Positions 44,949-55,229 are shown, counted from the stretch's first letter. The stretch is 64,000 bases of DNA from an uncultured Clostridia bacterium (GCA_944392105.1 CALXVM010000005.1:1-64000), one strand, 5' to 3'. Numbers and translations are program-made. Notes: a model not told the origin generated them from the letters alone.

Positions 44949-45959
44949 ATGAATGAAGATGCAACGATAAAAAAATTACGTGTAGAGTATATAGATATAT
45001 TAAAAGGAATTGGAATCATATTAATGATTATGGGGCATATAGGATTTAGTGGTATATTTGATTTTTATATTCATGCTTTTAATATGCCATTATTCTTCTT
45101 TGTGTCAGGATATTTATACAAAACAAAGTTAGAAAAGAAATATAAAGATATTGTTTTAGGAAAAGCTAAATCATTGCTTATACCATATTTATTTTTTGGA
45201 ATTTTACATTATTTCGTATATATTATTATAAATAAAGAAAGTAATTTTTTAGATCCATTATATCATTTGTTTTTCATGAATAATGAAGAATTGCCTATTG
45301 CAGGTGCCTTGTGGTTTTTAACAGCGATGTTTTTTACTACACTAATATATGACCTATTAAAAAGAAAAATAAAGAATAAATACATATTTTTAGCAATAAT
45401 CATTATAATTGCAATTACTGGATGTCTATTACCATTCCAACTACCATATAGTATTAATGCAGGAATGGTTGGTATAGGAATTTTCTTTTTAGGAAATTGC
45501 CTAGCAGAAAATAAAGATAAATTAAAAATTTTAATTACAGGAAAATGGTGGTTAATTATTATTTATCTAATATTAAATGGTCTTATATTTGTTAACGGGT
45601 ATACTAATATGAGAACAGGAGAATATTCTATTGTTCCATTATTTTGGATTAATTTATTGATTGGAACTTTAACATATTGGAATGTCTCAATATGGATACA
45701 AAACAATTCAAAAATTTATTTAATAAATAAATTATCTACTTTATTAAAATATATAGGAAGAAATTCAATTGTTTTTTTGGCATTAAACCAATTGGTTATT
45801 ATGATTATATCTACAATTATTAATTTATTTCAAATTGATAATATGATTATTTTTGCTTTAATGAAAATAATAAACTTGATTATAACAACTGTTATACTAT
45901 GTTTAAATTGTAATGTAATGCTAAATACAAAACTAAAAAAGGTAATTGGAAAATCTTAA
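44949..45959 (+). CDS. Membrane acyltransferase (acyltransferase 3 family)
   Basis: A 336-residue integral membrane protein resembling the one at 40339: RVEYIDILKGIGIILMIMGH, FNMPLFFFVSGYLYKTKLEK and GALWFLTAMFFTTLIYDLL. About ten helices. AAAGGAG lies upstream. It is the third acyltransferase of the cluster and probably O-acetylates a different position or sugar. The similarity to 40339 suggests an old duplication. Confidence 0.87.
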   Translation: MNEDATIKKLRVEYIDILKGIGIILMIMGHIGFSGIFDFYIHAFNMPLFFFVSGYLYKTKLEKKYKDIVLGKAKSLLIPYLFFGILHYFVYIIINKESNFLDPLYHLFFMNNEELPIAGALWFLTAMFFTTLIYDLLKRKIKNKYIFLAIIIIIAITGCLLPFQLPYSINAGMVGIGIFFLGNCLAENKDKLKILITGKWWLIIIYLILNGLIFVNGYTNMRTGEYSIVPLFWINLLIGTLTYWNVSIWIQNNSKIYLINKLSTLLKYIGRNSIVFLALNQLVIMIISTIINLFQIDNMIIFALMKIINLIITTVILCLNCNVMLNTKLKKVIGKS

Positions 45960-45998
45960 ATGTAATATATAAAATCTTAAAAGTTGGAGAAATTGGAA

Positions 45999-46697
45999 AT
46001 GAATACAAATAAGTTATTAAATAGGATAATAGGTAAAAAAAATAAAGACTTTATTCTCAATGAAAAAATTTGCCTTATAGATATTATATCATGGGAAATA
46101 CGATATATGATGGATAATTTAAGAGGTAGAGTACGTTCATTAGGAATGAATGGAAAACATAAAAGAGTACAATGTGGAAAAAAAGTACAGCTGAGAAATA
46201 AAAGGTTTATTCATATTGATGGAAAAATTAAAATTAGAGACTATGTTGAAATAGACGGAATATCTGAAAATGGTATTCAAATAGGGAAAAATGCTATTAT
46301 AGGAAAATATTCTATAATGAGGGCTAGTAGTACTTTATTAAATTTAGGAAAAGGAATAAAAATAGGTGATAATTTTTCTTGTGGAGATTATACATTTTTT
46401 GGAGCATCTGGTGGAATTGAAATAGGAAATGATGTGATTATGGGGCAAAATGTAAGATTTCATGCACAAAATCATAATTATGAAAATAAAAAATTAATAA
46501 GATTACAAGGAGTTACTAGAAAAGGAATCAAAATAGGAAATAATTGTTGGATTGGGGCAGGAGTTACATTTTTAGATGGGGTTACAATAGGAGATGGCTG
46601 TGTAATTGGAGCTGATAGCGTTGTAACAAAAAGTATGCCAGCAAATAGTGTAATAGTAGGAAATCCTGCAAAAATAATAAAAAAGAGATGTGAATGA
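45999..46697 (+). CDS. Hexapeptide-repeat (LbH) acetyltransferase
   Basis: A 232-residue cytoplasmic acetyltransferase with a left-handed beta-helix. ATG at 45999 has GGAG 9 bases upstream. Hexapeptide turns are visible in IKIGDNFSCGDYTFFGASGG, IEIGNDVIMGQNVRFHAQNH (catalytic His region) and IKIGNNCWIGAGVTFLDGVT, ending VIVGNPAKIIKKR. It would acetylate a sugar nucleotide or lipid-linked sugar. It overlaps the flippase gene (ATGA). Confidence 0.92.
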   Translation: MNTNKLLNRIIGKKNKDFILNEKICLIDIISWEIRYMMDNLRGRVRSLGMNGKHKRVQCGKKVQLRNKRFIHIDGKIKIRDYVEIDGISENGIQIGKNAIIGKYSIMRASSTLLNLGKGIKIGDNFSCGDYTFFGASGGIEIGNDVIMGQNVRFHAQNHNYENKKLIRLQGVTRKGIKIGNNCWIGAGVTFLDGVTIGDGCVIGADSVVTKSMPANSVIVGNPAKIIKKRCE

Positions 46698-48163
46698 TGG
46701 AAAAAAATAAAATTATAAAAGAAACAGGAATGTATTTAATAGGAACGGTTATGGTCTCTATATTGGGATTTATATTATCTATTTTATATTCTAAAATGTT
46801 TAATCCATATGACTATGGAATATACTCTCTAGTTTATAGTACATATAGTTTAATCACAAATATATATGGTGGTTGGATATCCTTATCAATGATAAGAAAC
46901 GCAGAGCAATATATTATTCAAAAAAAAGAAAATGTATTTTTTGGAACCTTTTATAAATTACAGGCAATGATGGCAGTTTCTTTTGTAATCGTTGGAAATA
47001 CTATAAATATTTTTTTGCCAGTAGAAAATAATGTTAAAATAATGTTTTTTATTTTTACACTAGTTTATTTTTTTGAATATACAATTTTAATAACAAACAC
47101 TGTTTTAAGAGTTAAACAGAATGCAAAGCAATATAGCAAAAATACTGTAATTAATAATTTTTTAAAGATTTTCTTTATCTTATTCTTATATTATGTACTA
47201 CATATAACAAATATTGTAGTAATTGTAATTAGCCTGTTAATTGCAGAAATGGTCCAATATATTTATATTTTCCACAAAGTTGGGTTAAAGAAATATTATA
47301 AAAGGAAGTTATTAAATAAAACTATTGCGAAAAAAATGTTTTTATTTGGTTTTCCATTAATAGGGGTAACAGTAACCAACTGGGTTCTAAATGTATCTGA
47401 TAGATATATTATACAATTATTTTATAGCCCTACAGAAGTTGGTTTATACTCTTATGCATATTCTTTAGGAAATAGCCTATTTTCACTATTAATGCAATTT
47501 ATTATGTTAGGAGCATATCCAAATATCGTAAAAGCATGGGAAAGTGGAGGAAGGGAAAAATCAGAAGAAGTTATAAAGACATATTTAAGAATTTATCTTC
47601 TTATTATTATACCAGCATGTATAGGTGTGATTGGAGTGGCAAAAAATTTCTTTTTAGCTTTTACTGATACGCAATATCAAAGTTCTTATAGTATTTTTAT
47701 TATTACCTGTATTGGAATAGCGATATTGGGGCTTACGCAATATTCTAATAAAGCATGGGAATTAAGAAAAAAAACAAAACATATTTTAATGTTAAATATA
47801 ATGGCAGCATTAATTAATGTTGTACTGAACTTTATATTTATTCCAACTTTAGGATATGAAATGGGAGCAGTTACTACATTAGTGGCCTATGTACTATTTT
47901 TTATTCTATCATTAATATGTTCAAGAAAATTTTTTACATTAAAGGTCGATTATAAATCTTTAGGCAAAGTTATAGTGTCTTCTGCTATTATGTATTTAAG
48001 TATTATATTAATAAACCAAATAAATATAAATGTAATAATAAAATTGATATTACAAATATTGACAGGTGTTATCGTATATGGCATAATGTTGATAGTAACT
48101 AGAGAACTAAATTTAAAAGAATTAAAAAGTATGAAAAATAATTTGACGAATAGAACATCATAG
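46694..48163 (+). CDS. Wzx-type polysaccharide flippase
   Basis: A 489-residue membrane protein with about 14 hydrophobic helices, of the polysaccharide-transporter (PST) branch of the MOP superfamily. Features are KETGMYLIGTVMVSILGFIL, SKMFNPYDYGIYSLVYSTYS and NVSDRYIIQLFYSPTEVGLY. It should flip the lipid-linked repeat unit to the outer leaflet for the polymerase. Start ATG 46694 overlaps the previous stop; ATG 46697 is an alternative. Confidence 0.92.
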   Translation: MMEKNKIIKETGMYLIGTVMVSILGFILSILYSKMFNPYDYGIYSLVYSTYSLITNIYGGWISLSMIRNAEQYIIQKKENVFFGTFYKLQAMMAVSFVIVGNTINIFLPVENNVKIMFFIFTLVYFFEYTILITNTVLRVKQNAKQYSKNTVINNFLKIFFILFLYYVLHITNIVVIVISLLIAEMVQYIYIFHKVGLKKYYKRKLLNKTIAKKMFLFGFPLIGVTVTNWVLNVSDRYIIQLFYSPTEVGLYSYAYSLGNSLFSLLMQFIMLGAYPNIVKAWESGGREKSEEVIKTYLRIYLLIIIPACIGVIGVAKNFFLAFTDTQYQSSYSIFIITCIGIAILGLTQYSNKAWELRKKTKHILMLNIMAALINVVLNFIFIPTLGYEMGAVTTLVAYVLFFILSLICSRKFFTLKVDYKSLGKVIVSSAIMYLSIILINQININVIIKLILQILTGVIVYGIMLIVTRELNLKELKSMKNNLTNRTS

Positions 48164-48251
48164 ACAATAGGTAGTGCAAAATAATTTATGAAAAATAGAA
48201 TAACAAATACTATCAAAAAAATGTAAAAAGTAAATATAGGAGGAAAATAAA

Positions 48252-49562
48252 ATGAAAATAGTTGTTGCAGGAACAGGATATGTAGGTTTGGTTACAGCCG
48301 TTTGTTTATCAGAAATAGGACATAATGTAACATGTGTAGATGTTAATGAAGAAAAGATAAATATGTTAAATGAAGGAAAAAGCCCTATTTTTGAACCAGG
48401 ATTAGAGGAACTAATGACAAAAAACAAAGAAAGATTAACATATACACTAGATTATAAAAAAGCATATCGTGATGCAGATGTTATATTTATAGGGGTAGGA
48501 ACTCCTGAAAAAAAAGACGGAAGTGCTAATTTAACTTATGTTTATCAAGTCGCAAAAGAAATTGCTAATAATGTAGAAAAAGATACTATTGTAGTTGTTA
48601 AATCAACTGTACCTATAGGGACTAATAAAAAAATAGAAAAACACTTAAAAGAAAATTTAAAGAATAATGTAAAAATAGAAGTAGTGTCTAATCCAGAATT
48701 CTTATCACAAGGAACAGCTGTAAGAGATACTTTACATGCTCAAAGAATTGTAATTGGTGTTACATCTAAACGTGCAGAAACTGTTATGAGACAAGTATAT
48801 GATGGATTTAATCAAGAATATTTGATAACAGATAGAGAAAGTGCAGAAATGGTAAAGTATGCTTCAAATGACTTTTTAGCATTAAAAATATCATATATTA
48901 ATGAAATTGCAAATTTATGTGAGATAGTAGGAGCAAATATTCAAGACGTGACTAAAGGTATGGGAATGGACAAAAGAATAGGTAATAAGTTCTTAAATGC
49001 GGGAATCGGGTATGGAGGATCGTGCTTTCCAAAAGATACAAAAGCATTGAGTTGGTTAGCAAATTATAATGATTACGAAATAAAAACGATAAAGGCAGCT
49101 ATTGAAGTAAATGAAAATCAAAAATTAAAACTTATAAAAAAATCAAGAAAATATTATGAAAGTCTAGAGGGACTCAATGTAGCAGTATTAGGATTAACAT
49201 TTAAACCGAATACAGATGATTTAAGGGAAGCTCCTTCATTAGATAATATTCCGATATTAATAGAGGAAAGAGCTAAAATAAAAGCATATGATCCTATAGG
49301 AGAGAACAATTTTAAAAAGACTTATCCAAAAGAAGCGATAACATATTGCAAAAATGTAAAAGAAACAATAAAGGATGCAGATATTTGTTTTATATTTACC
49401 GAATGGGATGATATAAAAAATTTTGATATTACACTATACAAAAAATTAATGCGAACTCCAATCATATTAGATGGAAGAAACTGCTATGATTTAAATGAAA
49501 TAAAAAAAGAAAAAGTTATATATGAATCAATAGGAAGAAAAACAATAAATAATTTAAAATAG
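48252..49562 (+). CDS. ugd: UDP-glucose 6-dehydrogenase
   Basis: A 436-residue NAD-dependent enzyme oxidising UDP-glucose to UDP-glucuronate. The NAD site is MKIVVAGTGYVGLVTAVCLS; the catalytic Cys lies in GIGYGGSCFPKDTKALSW; GVGTPEKKDGSANLTYV and LNVAVLGLTFKPNTDDLREA are also typical. AGGAGG precedes the ATG. It supplies glucuronic acid, so the polymer is probably acidic. It is separated from the flippase by 88 bases. Confidence 0.96.
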   Translation: MKIVVAGTGYVGLVTAVCLSEIGHNVTCVDVNEEKINMLNEGKSPIFEPGLEELMTKNKERLTYTLDYKKAYRDADVIFIGVGTPEKKDGSANLTYVYQVAKEIANNVEKDTIVVVKSTVPIGTNKKIEKHLKENLKNNVKIEVVSNPEFLSQGTAVRDTLHAQRIVIGVTSKRAETVMRQVYDGFNQEYLITDRESAEMVKYASNDFLALKISYINEIANLCEIVGANIQDVTKGMGMDKRIGNKFLNAGIGYGGSCFPKDTKALSWLANYNDYEIKTIKAAIEVNENQKLKLIKKSRKYYESLEGLNVAVLGLTFKPNTDDLREAPSLDNIPILIEERAKIKAYDPIGENNFKKTYPKEAITYCKNVKETIKDADICFIFTEWDDIKNFDITLYKKLMRTPIILDGRNCYDLNEIKKEKVIYESIGRKTINNLK

Positions 49563-49575
49563 GAGATAAACTTAA

Positions 49576-52572
49576 ATGAAGAAAAAGTTTAGTATAATAC
49601 TAATACTAATAGTATTGTTATTGGTAATAATAATATTTCCAAGCATATACTTAAAAAATACAGATGATATAGAAGATAAAATAGGAAGTAAGACAATATA
49701 TACTATAGCAGACTTATTTAAATATTCTTATTTAGAACTAGCAGAACCTAAAATAGATTTTATTTGCAATATAGAAGATAATTTTAGCATAGAAAATGAT
49801 ATATGTCATATTGAAGTTGAATCACATGAAGACAAAAATTATTTAATAAGTTGCTATTTGGAAGAAAATGAAATTGAAACTATTAACCTAATAAATAAAG
49901 CAGAACTTGATGTAGAATTGAATGAAGGCAAAAATATTGTCAAAATTGAAATAAAAGATGGTGAAAATATTGTTAAGACTTGGGAGAGAGAAATAGCATA
50001 TATTAAGCCGTATGAGAAACAGTTTCTAGATGAATGTGGACAATCAGGGGTAGTAGTACATTTACTAACACTTCATGAAGATCAAGATAATCAAGAAAAT
50101 AATATTAAATTATGGAAAAATTTAGGGATTCAATATGTGAGAATAGAAATAAAATGGGAAATTGTTGATAAAAATGGTCAACTTGACTTTTCTCAATATG
50201 ATGAATATATGAAAAAAATAGAAACAAGTGGAATAAAACCAATTGTTATATTAGGTGCACCAAGAAGATTAGCGGGTACAGATATGGCTATATCAAATGA
50301 AGAAGAATTGAACAGGTACTTGAATTATGCAGTTGCTGTATGTAAACAATATCCTTTTGTTCAATACTATGAGATATGGAATGAGCCAAATTTTCACTAT
50401 GATACTGAAGATGGTGTGAAATGGTATTCAAGAATGGTAAATGAAGTTTCAAAAAGATTTAAAGCGATTAACAAAGATATTCAAATAATTGGTGGAGCAA
50501 CCACATTAACTCCATATCCAGATTTTTTAGAGAAGATGACTGAAAATGGTACTTTATTAACATCGGATAGTTACTCATTTCATTTATATGATATTAGAAA
50601 AGATGAACAAATGAATGCTACATTTGAAAAATATATATCACAACATGAGGAGTTTCAAAATGATATAGGAGGATTCCAACATTTTGATATTACAGAATCA
50701 GGACTTTCCACTAATACTGCGGATGGCATTGATGAACAAGAACAAGCATTGAGAGAAGTACAACAAAGTATTATGGCAGATGAATATGATATTCAAAAAT
50801 TTATTATATACAATTTTAAGAATCCTGGAGAAGTTGATAGTAGAGAATATATGTATGGGATAGTTAGGTTAAATTATATACCAAAATTATCTTATTATGC
50901 TCTTAAAAACTATAATGAAAACACTAATGGCGCAGAATATATGGGAAGAGTTAATTTAGCAAATGGGCTGGTCTCATATTTATATAATAAAGATGGCAAT
51001 CCTAAAATTATTACATGGTCATCTACAAGAGATGATACTATAACAATTAATTATCAAGATTTTGAAGCAAAAGATTTATATGGAAATAAAATAGAAAATA
51101 CAAATGGAACATTGACAATTACAAATTCGCCAGTTTACTTAGATAATATTTCAATTAAATATTTTTATGAAGCTATATCAAATACGGCATTAGAAAAATA
51201 TGCAGAATTTGAAGAAAAATTTAGTCTAGAAATAGAGCAAATAGACGGATTACAAGAACAAATAGATAAATTAAAAAATTATATGACTTCTATTAAAAAC
51301 AATGAGTCAGAAACACAAGATAAAGCTATAGAGATGATGCATGAACATTTTTATCTAGGAACTATGGTTTTAGATGCATTTAATAAAGATAAATTAAATG
51401 TAGAATATGTAAAAGTAAGTTCAATGTTAGACATGCTAAATGATATAGGAGATTCTTATGAAGATTTGCTTACAGTAAGTGCTACTTCAAGAGAAGCTTA
51501 TTATACAGCAACAGAAGAATTAATTAATAAAGCAGAAACTACTATTAATAATAATTCTGATTTAAATATAGTATATCCAAGCAAAATTTTAGATTTTGCA
51601 AAAGAGTTACATGAAAAATCAGAGTACATAATAGGTTTAGAGGAAGAAAATGATATAAAAACAGGTTTGATAGTAAGTAATAGTTTACATGCATACTATT
51701 TAGCAGATTGGGCAAACGATTTTGCAAATATATATGTAAACAAATATATTAAACAAAATCCTATTACTGTAAGTTACTCAAATACAGATGAGTATACAAA
51801 CCAAGATGTAACTGTAACTTTAAATATAGGTTCAGATTCAAAAGTAACAAATAATGAAGGAAATAATATTTATACATTTACTCATAATGGTACATTTACT
51901 TTTGAATATGAAAGAAGAGGACAAGCCTTTGAAGAAAAAGTAACAGTTACAAGTATAGATAAAGAAGCACCTACAATTTCTGGTGTTGTTAATGGAAAAA
52001 TATATACAGATTCAGCAAAACCAGTTATAAAAGATGACAACTTAGAAAAAATAGAAGTATTGTTTAATGGTACAAATATACAATTTAATAGTGGTAATAC
52101 ACTAAAAGATGAGGGAATTTATAATATTACAGCAACAGATAAAGCTGGAAATGTTACTTCTGTAGAAATATATATTGTAGAAAAAGGCGAAGAAGGCTAT
52201 ATTATAGAAAATGGTTACATATTAAATGTAAAACAAAAAACTACAATAAATAATTTTGCAACAAAATTCAATTTATCAAGTGGATATACAATAAAAAGAA
52301 ACGATAAAGCTATAACAAATAAAGATATAATTGCTACAGGAGATATTTTGCAATTAAAAAATGGAGCAGAATATACAATTGTTGTAGCAGGAGATATAAA
52401 TAAAGATGGAAAAGTAACAACATATGATTTAAGTACTTTTAGAAGATATATATTAGGATTAAGAGAGTTTGACGAATTAGAAAGCCTAGCAGCAGATATT
52501 AATGTAGATAAGCAAGCACTTGGAGTAAAAGACTATACCAGAATGAGAATAGAGATATTGGGAGAATATTAA
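49576..52572 (+). CDS. Dockerin-bearing clan-A glycoside hydrolase (PslG/GH39-like)
   Basis: A 998-residue exported protein. An N-terminal membrane segment or signal (FSIILILIVLLLVIIIFPSI) is followed by a small beta domain, then a (beta/alpha)8 hydrolase from about residue 155: IQYVRIEIKWEIV, YYEIWNEPNFHYD (acid/base Glu270) and HFDITESGLS (nucleophile Glu374). This resembles PslG-type hydrolases found in exopolysaccharide operons. A helical region (about 530-730) and Ig-like domains follow. The last roughly 65 residues are a dockerin: GDINKDGKVTTYDLSTFRRY, then ADINVDKQALGVKDYTRMRI. It may trim or release the polymer made by its neighbours. Confidence 0.82.
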   Translation: MKKKFSIILILIVLLLVIIIFPSIYLKNTDDIEDKIGSKTIYTIADLFKYSYLELAEPKIDFICNIEDNFSIENDICHIEVESHEDKNYLISCYLEENEIETINLINKAELDVELNEGKNIVKIEIKDGENIVKTWEREIAYIKPYEKQFLDECGQSGVVVHLLTLHEDQDNQENNIKLWKNLGIQYVRIEIKWEIVDKNGQLDFSQYDEYMKKIETSGIKPIVILGAPRRLAGTDMAISNEEELNRYLNYAVAVCKQYPFVQYYEIWNEPNFHYDTEDGVKWYSRMVNEVSKRFKAINKDIQIIGGATTLTPYPDFLEKMTENGTLLTSDSYSFHLYDIRKDEQMNATFEKYISQHEEFQNDIGGFQHFDITESGLSTNTADGIDEQEQALREVQQSIMADEYDIQKFIIYNFKNPGEVDSREYMYGIVRLNYIPKLSYYALKNYNENTNGAEYMGRVNLANGLVSYLYNKDGNPKIITWSSTRDDTITINYQDFEAKDLYGNKIENTNGTLTITNSPVYLDNISIKYFYEAISNTALEKYAEFEEKFSLEIEQIDGLQEQIDKLKNYMTSIKNNESETQDKAIEMMHEHFYLGTMVLDAFNKDKLNVEYVKVSSMLDMLNDIGDSYEDLLTVSATSREAYYTATEELINKAETTINNNSDLNIVYPSKILDFAKELHEKSEYIIGLEEENDIKTGLIVSNSLHAYYLADWANDFANIYVNKYIKQNPITVSYSNTDEYTNQDVTVTLNIGSDSKVTNNEGNNIYTFTHNGTFTFEYERRGQAFEEKVTVTSIDKEAPTISGVVNGKIYTDSAKPVIKDDNLEKIEVLFNGTNIQFNSGNTLKDEGIYNITATDKAGNVTSVEIYIVEKGEEGYIIENGYILNVKQKTTINNFATKFNLSSGYTIKRNDKAITNKDIIATGDILQLKNGAEYTIVVAGDINKDGKVTTYDLSTFRRYILGLREFDELESLAADINVDKQALGVKDYTRMRIEILGEY

Positions 52573-52661
52573 GTTCTCCTAATATTTAAGTAACGAGTTA
52601 ATTTTATAAGTGATGAGAATAATTTTAAAGTATTTAAATATAAATAATTAGCTAATTATTT
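52554..52661 (+). terminator. Hairpin after the hydrolase gene plus 20-bp palindrome
   Basis: GGAGAA/TTCTCC with ATATT/AATAT extensions surrounds the stop codon (about 52554-52585). A perfect 20-bp palindrome AAATAATTAGCTAATTATTT follows at 52642-52661. The 207-base gap holds no gene. Confidence 0.5.
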
Positions 52662-52779
52662 GGCAACGTAATATTTTTGTAAATATATTGTAATCTAATT
52701 GTAAAAAAGAAAAACTTGTCATATAATAACATTTATAGTAGAATATCATAAGAAGAAATGTAAAAAGGAGAGAAAAACA

Positions 52780-53568
52780 ATGAAAAAGGTAGTATCAATT
52801 ATTTTATTAATGTGCTTAGTTTGTCTAAGTTATAAAGTTTATGCATCAGAAGTGCCAGAACAAACAGAAGCTTCTGTAAATGTAAAGTTCGAGACAGTAA
52901 CAGAAGAAAATAAAGTAACAATAAAAATATCTACAGGAGAGTTTGAAGGAGTAGAAGCAGGGGCTGTAATGAGTGCTTCTTTAGACCTTGTATATGATGA
53001 TGCCAATGTATCAAAAGTATCAGGAAAAACATCAGATAATTGGAAAATTACAATTTCAAATGAGACTAAAAGGGTACTATTAGAAAATGATGAAGCAAAT
53101 CCTAATACTACATTTGTAGAATTAACATTTGAACTAAGAGATTTAACAGAGGAAACAACTGGAACAATTTCTATAGCAAACTTTAATATTTCAGATGGAG
53201 AGCTTTTAGATGAAACATATCCTACATATTCTGCTAATTACACAATAAAGCCAGATACAGTAGGAGATGATGAAAATAATAACAATGAAGAAGAAAATAA
53301 TGTTCAGAATGAAATAACTAATGAAACACTTAATGAAGTAACAAATGAGGCAACAAATAATACTAATACAGAAAATATAACTATAAATACAAATACTTTA
53401 AACAAAGAAGCTGGAAGTACTGTAAATAACGCTAAAGATAATACTATATCTCCAGATTCTAAATTACCACAAACTGGTGTGAATATATTTATAATAGTAT
53501 TAATTGTTGCAATAGTAGCATTTGCAGTTGTAAAAATAATAAAATATAAAGATATAGAAATAAAATAG
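52780..53568 (+). CDS. LPQTG-anchored cohesin-like surface protein
   Basis: A 262-residue protein. A signal peptide (KKVVSIILLMCLVCLSYKVY ... AS) precedes a single beta-sandwich domain of about 130 residues resembling cohesins (AVMSASLDLVYDDANVSKVS, then TTFVELTFELRDLTEETTGT, ISIANFNISDGE). An Asn/Glu/Thr linker follows, then LPQTG, a hydrophobic helix and a basic tail. It lies directly after the dockerin enzyme, so it may be its cell-surface receptor, anchored by the sortase at 35141. The cohesin call is by pattern and moderately certain; the pairing is inferred. Confidence 0.7.
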   Translation: MKKVVSIILLMCLVCLSYKVYASEVPEQTEASVNVKFETVTEENKVTIKISTGEFEGVEAGAVMSASLDLVYDDANVSKVSGKTSDNWKITISNETKRVLLENDEANPNTTFVELTFELRDLTEETTGTISIANFNISDGELLDETYPTYSANYTIKPDTVGDDENNNNEEENNVQNEITNETLNEVTNEATNNTNTENITINTNTLNKEAGSTVNNAKDNTISPDSKLPQTGVNIFIIVLIVAIVAFAVVKIIKYKDIEIK

Positions 53569-53606
53569 AGTAAGATATTATAAGCTAAATAGAAGGGAAT
53601 TTTACA

Positions 53607-54311
53607 ATGGACGAGTTGAATTTAAAAGATATATTTAACATGTTTTGGACAAAAAAGTTTGAGATTATATTAATAATAGCAATAGCCATAGTTATTGGAT
53701 TTATTTATTCTTATGTATTACTTAAACCAGAATATAAGTCTACTACATCTATATTATTAGCAAAGTCAAATACTGCACAAGCAGATGACGGGACTATAAC
53801 TTCATCTGAAATTACATTAAATCAAAATTTAGTTGCAACTTATAGTGACTTAATTAAAACAGAAAAGGTTTTAACACAAGTTATTAATAATTTACAAATT
53901 AATAAAACAGTAGAAGAGTTACAAAAAAATATTCAAGTATCTGCTAAAGATGATACAGAGATAATAAAAATAAGCGTAACAGATGCAGACAGTGAAATGG
54001 CACGTAGAATTGCTAACGAGGCTGCACAGGTATTTATTACTCAAATAGCACAAGAATACTACAATATGGACAATGTGTACGTAGTAGATGAGGCAAGAGC
54101 TGAAAGTGCACCATATAATATAAATCATACAAAAGATTTGGTTATATTTGTAGCAGCAGGTTTTGTTATAGCATGTATTTATGTTTTAATTGCCAATATG
54201 CTTGATACAACAGTTAAAAGTAAAGAAGATATAGAGAAAAAGTTAGGATTAACGGTTTTAACTTCTATACCTGTATGTGATTTTAAAAAAGCTAAAGGAG
54301 GCAAAAAATAA
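53607..54311 (+). CDS. Polysaccharide co-polymerase/chain-length determinant (Wzz/CpsC-like)
   Basis: A 234-residue protein with two membrane segments, IILIIAIAIVIGFIYSYVLL and LVIFVAAGFVIACIYVLIAN, flanking an extracellular domain. It has the Wzz-domain start LNLKDIFNMFWTKKFEIILI and the characteristic KPEYKSTTSILLAKS and VVDEARAESAPYN. It controls polymer length and activates the tyrosine kinase encoded next, whose ATG overlaps its stop region. Confidence 0.93.
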   Translation: MDELNLKDIFNMFWTKKFEIILIIAIAIVIGFIYSYVLLKPEYKSTTSILLAKSNTAQADDGTITSSEITLNQNLVATYSDLIKTEKVLTQVINNLQINKTVEELQKNIQVSAKDDTEIIKISVTDADSEMARRIANEAAQVFITQIAQEYYNMDNVYVVDEARAESAPYNINHTKDLVIFVAAGFVIACIYVLIANMLDTTVKSKEDIEKKLGLTVLTSIPVCDFKKAKGGKK

Positions 54312-55141
54312 TGAAAAAGGAATTAATTGCTGCAAGAGAACCTAAATCACCTATATCAGAGTTATTTAGGACATTAAGAACAAATATACAATTTATGAAT
54401 ACTAAAACAGGGTTAAAGTCTTTATTAGTTACTTCAACTTCGCCATCAGAAGGAAAGAGTTGGGTTTCTTCTAATTTAGCTACAACTTTTGCTCAAGCAG
54501 GTAAAAGAGTTATATTAGTAGACTGCGACATGAGAAAGGGAAGATTATTTTCTGTTTTTTCTGTTCCACCAGCACCAGGACTTTCTAATTACTTATCAGG
54601 AGTTAACTCTAATGGAGAGAGCGGAGATACTAGAATAGAATCTTATATAAGAAAAACAGAGGTAGAAAACTTATATTTAATAACAGCTGGAAGTGTGCCT
54701 CCAAACCCTTCTGAATTACTTGTTTCTGAAAAAATGGCAGAAACGATGCAAGAATTAGAAAAAATGTGTGACATTGTAATTTATGACGGTACACCAACAA
54801 ACTTAGTTACAGATGCTCTTATTATTTCTAGAAACGTAGATAGTACTATTATAGTATGTGCTTATAAATATACTAAAATAGATGACCTAGAAAGAGTAAA
54901 AAGGGATATTCTAAATGTAGGTGGAAAAATAGCAGGTGTTGTTATAAACAAAATGCCTATTGCTCAAAAAGAATATTATGCTTCATATTATTATGGCTCA
55001 TCAAGCACATCTGTATCTACATCACATAAAAAGTCCAGCAGAAATAAAGTGGATTTTGCAGCTAGAATAAAGCCAGAAACTCAGGAAAATAGCAGGTTAT
55101 ATAATATAGATGATAGCAAAAATTCTGAGGAAGATGACTAA
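54311..55141 (+). CDS. BY-family tyrosine kinase (CpsD/CapB-like)
   Basis: A 276-residue bacterial tyrosine autokinase. Walker A is STSPSEGKSW (Lys49), Walker A' is VILVDCDMRKGRLF and Walker B is IVIYDGTPTNLV. The EPKSPISELFRTLRTNIQFM start is family-typical. The tail has a tyrosine cluster, KEYYASYYYGSS, that would be autophosphorylated. With its Wzz-like activator and CpsB-like phosphatase it forms the control module of exopolysaccharide synthesis. Confidence 0.95.
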   Translation: MKKELIAAREPKSPISELFRTLRTNIQFMNTKTGLKSLLVTSTSPSEGKSWVSSNLATTFAQAGKRVILVDCDMRKGRLFSVFSVPPAPGLSNYLSGVNSNGESGDTRIESYIRKTEVENLYLITAGSVPPNPSELLVSEKMAETMQELEKMCDIVIYDGTPTNLVTDALIISRNVDSTIIVCAYKYTKIDDLERVKRDILNVGGKIAGVVINKMPIAQKEYYASYYYGSSSTSVSTSHKKSSRNKVDFAARIKPETQENSRLYNIDDSKNSEEDD

Positions 55142-55166
55142 AAATATAATTTAAAAATTTGACTAT

Positions 55167-55201
55167 AACCTTATAAAATTTAATTATAAATTTATAAGGT
55201 T
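55167..55201 (+). terminator. Intercistronic hairpin before the phosphatase gene
   Basis: AACCTTATAAA / TTTATAAGGTT arms with a 13-base AT loop. No strong T tract follows, so it may be a processing or weak termination site. Confidence 0.4.
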
Positions 55202-55229
55202 AAATTAATATATAAAGGAAGATAAAAAA

